From: Bacillota bacterium
Lineage (GTDB): Bacteria; Bacillota; Clostridia; Christensenellales; CAG-138
Direction: 5' to 3'
Length of the DNA stretch: 17,939 nucleotides
Assembly (NCBI GenBank): GCA_023395595.1
Contig: JAEWYO010000047.1
Coordinates: 1-17,939, forward strand
Positions 13,724-17,939 of this stretch are shown in pieces (the first letter of the stretch is position 1; each line of letters begins with the position of its first letter). The notes under the pieces were generated by a model. That model did not search any database. It was not told where the DNA came from and worked only from the letters and a program-made list of their open reading frames with translations. The translations under genes and the position numbers were made by a program.

Positions 13724-15021
13724 CACTCAAAACCAAGACCAAACTCGGCGCAAACAATTGGATCGCCATCGTTCTGCTCGCGTTTTCGGGTCAAATTGCC
13801 TGGGTCATCGAAAACTCATGGTTCAACACATTTGTCAACGACGTAATCTCGCCCGACCCGAAGGTCATCTCGCTGATGGTCGCACTCAGCGCCATCACCG
13901 CGACGCTCACCACCCTCGTGATGGGCACGCTGAGCGACCGCCTCGGCAAGCGCAAGATCATGATTCTGGTCAGCTACATTCTCTGGGGCATCTCGACGAT
14001 GGTTTTCCCCGCGGCGGGCGCAATCAAGTCCGCCACGCTTGCGGTCTTTGCTGTGCTCGCACTGGACTGCCTGATGACATTCTTCGGCTCCACCGCCAAT
14101 GACGCAAGTTTCAACGCGTGGCTCACCAACATCACGGATGAAACCAACCGCGGCACCGTCAGTGGAATTACGGAGCTATTTCCCCTGCTTGCGATGGTGG
14201 TGACAACCATCGTCTCCGGCATGTTGATTGAATACTTTGGCTATACGCTGTTCTTTACCTCGATGGGTCTGCTCGTGGTGCTCTGCGGTTTGGTCGGCGG
14301 GCTTTTGATGAAGGAAGCGCCGATTCCGAAGGTGGAAGGCGAACGCATGAGCTTCTGGAAACAGGTGTTCTCCGGCTTCTCCGTGCGTGCGGTGCGTGAG
14401 AATAAAAAGCTATTTTCGCTCTATTTTTGCGTGCTGGTGTTCGCAATCGGTGAGCAGATCTGCATGCCGTACCAGATCATCTATTTCACCAAGACGCTGG
14501 GCTATAGCTATGACGTTATCGGCGTGAACCTTGGGCTGATGGTGCTGCTGGCCGGTATCTGCGGCGTGTTCTTCGGCAGGCTGGTGGATCGTCTCGGCAA
14601 ACCGAAGCTGCTGCTTGCCGCGCTGTTCGTCTCCGCGCTGGGCTTTTTCCTCGTGTCTATTGCGCGAAATATGGTGGTTCTCTGCGTCGCAATCTTCGTG
14701 ATGTCGTTCGGCATGGTCGCTAAACTCATCACCACCGGCGCGTGGATCAAGGACCTTACCCCACCTGCCAGCGCGGGACAGTTCCAGGGCATCCGCATGA
14801 TCTTCTGGGTGCTGCTGCCGATGGTAATCGGGCCTTTCATCGGGGAGCGAATCATCACCTTCTTCGGTCAGCCCGTGGTGGTGGACGGCAAGGCGGGCTT
14901 CCTGCCGACGCATCTGATCTTTATCGCGGCGGCAATCGTCACGCTCATCGCGCTGCTGCCCGTGCTCGGCATGATTCGCGGCGCAAAAAAGGAACAGGAT
15001 GCGGCTCAGATCGAAGCATAA
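13720..15021 (+). CDS. MFS sugar transporter (GPH-like)
   Basis: This 433-residue integral membrane protein has about twelve hydrophobic helices. The MFS loop motif appears twice, GTLSDRLGKRK (69-79) and GRLVDRLGKPK (286-296), once per six-helix half. The stretch TANDASFNAWLTNITDETNR (125-144) is typical of MFS proteins annotated as sugar or glycoside symporters. It probably imports a sugar with a cation. Its four-base overlap with the GH127 gene and its strong ribosome binding site imply coupled synthesis with the hydrolase, so an arabinofuranoside-containing oligosaccharide is the likely cargo. That is inference, since the substrate cannot be read from MFS sequence. The hydrophilic C-terminus (KKEQDAAQIEA) is short. 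A terminator follows 32 bases after the stop. Confidence 0.88.
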   Translation: MTLKTKTKLGANNWIAIVLLAFSGQIAWVIENSWFNTFVNDVISPDPKVISLMVALSAITATLTTLVMGTLSDRLGKRKIMILVSYILWGISTMVFPAAGAIKSATLAVFAVLALDCLMTFFGSTANDASFNAWLTNITDETNRGTVSGITELFPLLAMVVTTIVSGMLIEYFGYTLFFTSMGLLVVLCGLVGGLLMKEAPIPKVEGERMSFWKQVFSGFSVRAVRENKKLFSLYFCVLVFAIGEQICMPYQIIYFTKTLGYSYDVIGVNLGLMVLLAGICGVFFGRLVDRLGKPKLLLAALFVSALGFFLVSIARNMVVLCVAIFVMSFGMVAKLITTGAWIKDLTPPASAGQFQGIRMIFWVLLPMVIGPFIGERIITFFGQPVVVDGKAGFLPTHLIFIAAAIVTLIALLPVLGMIRGAKKEQDAAQIEA

Positions 15022-15053
15022 TTGATTCAATCCAGACTTTCTTACACGCAAAC

Positions 15054-15077
15054 AAAAAAGGCCGTGAGGCCTTTTTT
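15054..15077. terminator. Palindromic bidirectional terminator
   Basis: The sequence is AAAAAAGGCC, the loop GTGA, then GGCCTTTTTT: a perfect ten-base inverted repeat with a U-tract on either strand. It lies between the convergent MFS and HAAS-domain genes and probably ends both transcripts. Confidence 0.9.
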
Positions 15078-15125
15078 GTTGCTTTTATGTTGCCTTGTCT
15101 GGCTCATTTGCCGGATTTTGCTGGT

Positions 15126-16148
15126 TCATCTTGTATGCGCTTTGACGGTCTTCGTGATCGTCGAGATCACGTCGGCCAGCGTTGCGATGACCAGAATCGT
15201 GCTAAACGCAAGCACAATCACGTTTGTGCCACCCACGCTCGGCACCGCTTGGAAGAAGCCCACGTGCGTAAGAAAACCGTGAAACTCATCGCTCAGGATC
15301 TGCGGCTGGTAGATCAGATACAGCGTCAGCGCCATATCAACCAACTTCTTCACCACGGCGGAAACACAGACGAACACCGACCAACGGCGGTCTTTGATCT
15401 TCGCGATGCTCTCCACGACGGAAAACAGCAGCGAGACGAGCGTAAACGGAATCAACATGGTCAGAAAACGCTGACTGAAGATGTTGAAGAACACCGTTCC
15501 GCCGTTGGAGAACACCATCATAAACGGCAGATACCCGAGGCAGAAGAGAATTGCGAGAATCGTGAACACAACCGAGAGCACCAGCTCCGCAATTCCTTCG
15601 GAGAGCGGGATACTCGCCTTGGGGTTCTGCACCTCCGGCAGGTCTTCCACCCGCCAGCCGTGCTCACCGACCTGCTCCTTCTTCTGCCCGCTGTGCTCGG
15701 CAATCGCGAACCCGATCGTCGTCCAGATCAGTGCCTGAAACGCAGCGGAAATGCCCATGCTCACACCCTTGGAGATGATTCCGCTGGCAATGAACGGCGC
15801 ACTCATGGTGGTTTCCTTTGCCGCGTCCACCGCGCCGACCGCGAAGCCGATGAGCATCACCAGCACGCCGACCAGCGGCAGAATCCAGCGGAGCACGCCC
15901 ACATATTCGTCAAAATACGCCGGCGAAATCAGGTAACGCGGGCGCGTCCGGTATTTTTCCGCAAGCGATACGGGCGAACCCAACTCATACAGCACCTTCT
16001 TTACGGCATCCTCGCTTGCCCCCTCCGGCAGCATGTCGTAAATATTGGCGCGCAGCTCCTTCTTCACGTCTTCCCGCTCTTTCTCGGGTAGGCGGCGCGC
16101 AACGTCGTGCACATACCGCTCGATCAGATTTGTTGTCTTATTTTCCAT
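15126..16148 (-). CDS. HAAS-domain membrane protein, PadR partner
   Basis: This 340-residue protein has an N-terminal HAAS/DUF1700-type helical domain (about 1-66, with IERYVHDVARRLP, KKELRANIYDML and ELGSPVSLAEKYR) and then several membrane helices (about 85-108, 118-150, 185-212, 228-247, 258-281, 308-333). Proteins of this kind are typically encoded beside a PadR-type repressor and are thought to sense or transmit a membrane signal; the exact role is unknown. I chose the ATG at 16148, which lies 11 bases inside the PadR gene and is preceded by GGGAGAGG. An in-frame start at 16178 would lie deeper in PadR and adds ten basic residues without family support. The loop at 151-184 is hydrophilic. 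Confidence 0.85.
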   Translation of the reverse strand: MENKTTNLIERYVHDVARRLPEKEREDVKKELRANIYDMLPEGASEDAVKKVLYELGSPVSLAEKYRTRPRYLISPAYFDEYVGVLRWILPLVGVLVMLIGFAVGAVDAAKETTMSAPFIASGIISKGVSMGISAAFQALIWTTIGFAIAEHSGQKKEQVGEHGWRVEDLPEVQNPKASIPLSEGIAELVLSVVFTILAILFCLGYLPFMMVFSNGGTVFFNIFSQRFLTMLIPFTLVSLLFSVVESIAKIKDRRWSVFVCVSAVVKKLVDMALTLYLIYQPQILSDEFHGFLTHVGFFQAVPSVGGTNVIVLAFSTILVIATLADVISTITKTVKAHTR

Positions 16149-16488
16149 TGTCCTCTCCCTTTCCGCAGATCGCCTCAATGCTCCTCTGCATGTTCCCCCA
16201 TTCCGTCAATAGTTGGCGAAGGACCTCTTTTCCCTTCGCGCTGACGGTGTAGTATTTTCTCGGTCTGCGCTCGCTCGTGTCCCAGTCGCTGGTTAGAAGC
16301 TCCTGGCTCTCCAGCCGGCGAAGCAGCGGATAGAGCGTGTTTGCCTCGATGTCGATCTGCTGCTCTTGCAGAATTTGCAGGAGTGCATAGCCATATCTCG
16401 GCTCCCGCAGGCTTCCCAGTACGGCGAGCGTCAGGCTCCCGCGGCGGAGCTCTGTCAGGAAATTTTGCATCGTGTCGTTATCCGGCAT
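16138..16488 (-). CDS. PadR family transcriptional regulator
   Basis: This is a 116-residue winged-helix DNA-binding protein of the short PadR class. The fold is visible as RRGSLTLAVLGSL (15-27), then YGYALLQILQEQ (32-43), the recognition helix IEANTLYPLLRRLE (47-60), and the wing with ERRPRKYYTVSAKGKE (73-88). PadR proteins usually repress their own operon until a ligand or cell-envelope signal releases them. I chose the ATG at 16488, with GAGGTGA five bases upstream; the earlier in-frame start at 16542 lies upstream of the promoter elements and cannot be used from that promoter. The stop overlaps the HAAS gene by 11 bases, so the two are one operon. Confidence 0.92.
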   Translation of the reverse strand: MPDNDTMQNFLTELRRGSLTLAVLGSLREPRYGYALLQILQEQQIDIEANTLYPLLRRLESQELLTSDWDTSERRPRKYYTVSAKGKEVLRQLLTEWGNMQRSIEAICGKGEDNGK

Positions 16489-16506
16489 TGGTATCACCTC
16501 GGTCGT

Positions 16507-16536
16507 ATTATAATGTGTATCACACACTATTGTCAA
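16507..16536 (-). promoter_or_regulatory. Consensus promoter of the padR-HAAS operon
   Basis: On the minus strand TTGACA (16536-16531), an 18-base spacer and TATAAT (16512-16507) are exact consensus boxes. Transcription should begin near 16500, giving a leader of only about 12 bases that starts essentially at the ribosome binding site. Such a strong promoter would need repression, which fits the overlapping dyad. Confidence 0.85.
16510..16530. promoter_or_regulatory. PadR-type operator overlapping the promoter
   Basis: ATAATGTGT, the centre ATC, then ACACACTAT: a 21-base dyad whose nine-base arms match at eight positions. It fills the spacer and overlaps the -10 box, so a bound dimer would block RNA polymerase. 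ATGT/ACAT-type arms are common in PadR sites. Autoregulation by the adjacent PadR is the natural reading, though binding has not been shown. Confidence 0.75.
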
Positions 16537-16586
16537 TATCATTTTAATAATGTTTTCGCATTATATTCTATCCAGCATTGTTGCAC

Positions 16587-16614
16587 AAAAAAAAGAGGCG
16601 CACGAAGCGCCTCT
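16587..16614 (-). terminator. Rho-independent terminator of the lipoprotein gene
   Basis: On the minus strand AGAGGCGC, the loop TTCGT and GCGCCTCT form a perfect eight-pair stem followed by a run of T. It lies 30 bases past the TAA at 16644 and insulates the padR promoter downstream. Confidence 0.88.
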
Positions 16615-16643
16615 GGTCACGGTGATGTATACTTCCGCTTTCG

Positions 16644-17354
16644 TTATCGCATGACAAGACTACCGCCATCCATCGCGCTAAACGAGATCATCGTGTATTC
16701 TTCCAATCCATCTTGATATCTGTAGCAGCAAGAGATATCCCAGGACGGAATCATGTACGCCGAGTCAAGCGGCGCATCTCCTGTCGAATCAAAATCTGTA
16801 TTACTCGGATAGCCAATCACCGTCGAAGAGAGACGGATGGCGTAGACCTCGACTTCCTTCACGCCGATGTCTTGTTGTCCAAAGGATCGCTCAATCCGTT
16901 CTTTTGCGAGCGCAAGCGCTTGATCCGCGCCGATGATTTCCACGTTATCAACGAGCGCTTGTCCCACGTTGTAGTAGTTGTACCAGTACAGGAATGAGAC
17001 GCCGGATTCGTCCACATAGATTGACAGTGCACCCGTATAAACGCTGCCATAGTCGCGCTCGTCATGCTGCATACCGGTCATGGTATCGTTATAGTGAACC
17101 GGAAGCCCCGCATTACTGAGCACATAGAGAAAATTCCAACCACGCGAGAGCACGCTTTGAGAATCGCCGGACGCAAACATGCAGGCACGTTCCGTATTGT
17201 CAAGCTGCCAGTTTTGAATTCCGAGATCCACCAATACTTGATCCGATTTGGCCCGTGCTTGCTCCCGTGTCAGGTCGATTGGGGAGCGAATCTCCGCGCC
17301 ATACAAGCGTTCCATCTCCGCATCGCCAAGCAGGTAGCTTTCGCGATAGACCAT
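16644..17354 (-). CDS. Lipoprotein C-terminal part (DUF6034-like), downstream of an in-frame TAG
   Basis: This open frame continues, in the same reading frame, the lipoprotein that stops at 17367. Starting at the ATG at 17354 it would give 236 residues with no signal peptide. The content (YLLGDAEMERLYG, IDLTREQARAKSDQVLVDLG, SFLYWYNYYNVGQ) resembles the C-terminal domain of clostridial DUF6034-type lipoproteins, which I recall as single chains of about 430 residues. The ATG has only a poorly placed GGTGG one base upstream, so independent translation looks weak. Without a signal peptide, a separate product would also be in the wrong compartment. The likeliest reading is the detached half of a gene broken by a nonsense change. 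The family name is from memory and carries moderate certainty. Confidence 0.65.
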   Translation of the reverse strand: MVYRESYLLGDAEMERLYGAEIRSPIDLTREQARAKSDQVLVDLGIQNWQLDNTERACMFASGDSQSVLSRGWNFLYVLSNAGLPVHYNDTMTGMQHDERDYGSVYTGALSIYVDESGVSFLYWYNYYNVGQALVDNVEIIGADQALALAKERIERSFGQQDIGVKEVEVYAIRLSSTVIGYPSNTDFDSTGDAPLDSAYMIPSWDISCCYRYQDGLEEYTMISFSAMDGGSLVMR

Positions 17355-17366
17355 TCCACCCGCGCG

Positions 17367-17369
17367 CTA
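17367..17369 (-). other. In-frame TAG inside the lipoprotein gene
   Basis: The minus strand reads TTC GGG TTT TAG CGC GCG GGT GGA ATG, so the frame continues straight through after one amber codon with only four codons to the next ATG. TAG is used as a normal stop elsewhere in this window (DUF2200, oppF and the small membrane protein), so general reassignment of TAG is unlikely. Confidence 0.85.
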
Positions 17370-17939
17370 AAACCCGAATATTTGTCGTCCTGCCCCGATG
17401 ACGACCGAATACAGCGCGCCATCCTGCTCCACAGAAAGCGTGGTTCTCTTGGTAAAATCGATATCCGAAAGATCATAAGCGCCGTTGGTCTGGAACCCCG
17501 GCTCGGTCTGGTTCGGCACCCACTTTGCGTTCGGAAGAAAATAGTTGATCATCCTGCGATAGTCGTCCAGAGTAAACCCAGTCCCGCTGCATTGGCGCAC
17601 GCCGTACCCCGTCGCCTGCGGGATGGTCACATCCGCATTCACGCGCACGGATACGCCGTTGGCAAGTTCATATGCCGGTTCATCGATACGCGCAGGAGAA
17701 GCCGCCTGTTGAAATGGGCTCTTCACCATGGAGTCAAGTAGCTGCTGTTCTGTTCTCCATTGTATTGGTGCCGCCGTAGAATCCGGTTCCTCCGCTGCAC
17801 CCGCCGCAGATCCGCCCTGTGTCGCGTCGCTTTTCTCCTGCTCCACCGGAATCGGTGTGAGCGTTTGCGCATCCTGCCCCGGCTGGCACGCCGTCGTAAA
17901 CGCCGCGACGCCTATCGTAAATGCAAGCACCAGCGAGAG
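17367..17939 (-). CDS. Lipoprotein N-terminal part, 5' end beyond the window, ends at in-frame TAG
   Basis: The frame is open to the window edge, so the true start lies outside; a GTG at 17930 is only the first possible codon inside. The visible sequence is a signal peptide (LVLAFTIGVAAFTTACQ), whose Cys follows a TTA lipobox, then an acidic Ser/Thr/Pro/Ala linker and a mixed alpha/beta domain (for example FTLDDYRRMINYFLP, TTLSVEQDGALYSVVIGAG). It is therefore an exported lipoprotein anchored outside the membrane. The chain stops at FGF-TAG, and the same frame resumes at once into the C-terminal part. Function is unknown. Whether this half alone is stable cannot be told. Confidence 0.7.
   Translation of the reverse strand, partial: LSLVLAFTIGVAAFTTACQPGQDAQTLTPIPVEQEKSDATQGGSAAGAAEEPDSTAAPIQWRTEQQLLDSMVKSPFQQAASPARIDEPAYELANGVSVRVNADVTIPQATGYGVRQCSGTGFTLDDYRRMINYFLPNAKWVPNQTEPGFQTNGAYDLSDIDFTKRTTLSVEQDGALYSVVIGAGRQIFGF

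Noticed and set aside
15085..15129. A 14-codon frame (MNQQNPANEPDKAT) whose ATG overlaps the HAAS stop
   Set aside because: The hydrophilic composition and ATGA overlap are suggestive, but it is too short to support as a gene and has no clear ribosome binding site. It could also be the remnant of a longer HAAS C-terminus.
14742..16091. A 449-codon plus-strand frame across the MFS end and the HAAS gene
   Set aside because: It crosses a terminator and two real convergent genes, and the His/Arg/Asp-rich composition is typical of a shadow frame.

Overview
The window reads as chromosomal DNA from a Gram-positive, Clostridia-like Firmicute of moderately high GC. The grounds are lipoprotein signal peptides ending in Leu-Thr-Ala-Cys or Thr-Thr-Ala-Cys, strong AGGAGG-type ribosome binding sites, a PadR plus HAAS-domain pair, and a lipoprotein resembling the clostridial DUF6034 family. 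This assignment is inference from gene content; there is no rRNA or other marker in the window. No tRNA, rRNA, CRISPR array, insertion sequence, integrase or phage gene was seen.

Layout: (1) 1-1660 holds a DUF2200 gene (+) and a class II glycerate kinase gene (-), converging on a shared bidirectional terminator. (2) 1713-9600 is a minus-strand peptide-transporter operon in the order oppA, oppB, oppC, oppD, oppF and a tiny membrane protein, ending at a rho-independent terminator. Its promoter appears to lie inside the 3' end of the preceding gene. (3) 9554-10117 (-) is an unrecognised four-helix membrane protein. (4) 10118-10475 is a divergent regulatory gap. (5) 10476-15021 is a plus-strand operon of a GNAT-like acetyltransferase, a GH127-type beta-L-arabinofuranosidase and an MFS transporter, closed by a palindromic bidirectional terminator. 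(6) 15126-16536 (-) is a PadR regulator and a HAAS-domain membrane protein behind a consensus promoter that carries a near-perfect operator. (7) 16587-17939 (-) is a lipoprotein gene cut by an in-frame TAG and running off the window edge.

How the genes work together: OppA should capture peptides outside the membrane, OppB and OppC form the channel, and OppD and OppF power it. Two subunits are strikingly enlarged. The OppC permease carries about 275 extra residues, in four ~65-residue repeats, in the loop after its first helix, where they should face outward. The OppA binding protein carries about 180 extra residues in its first lobe. Together with the 89-residue membrane protein at the operon's end, these make the transporter the most unusual system here. 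The plus-strand operon looks like a small cytoplasmic module in which an MFS protein imports an arabinofuranoside-containing sugar and the GH127 enzyme, which has no signal peptide, hydrolyses it. PadR probably represses itself and the HAAS protein through the dyad that overlaps their promoter.

Other points of interest are a very strong G-quadruplex motif on the template strand at the start of the GH127 gene, a 15-bp perfect hairpin between oppA and oppB, and a shared four-cysteine pattern with extra cysteines at the C-termini of OppD and OppF.
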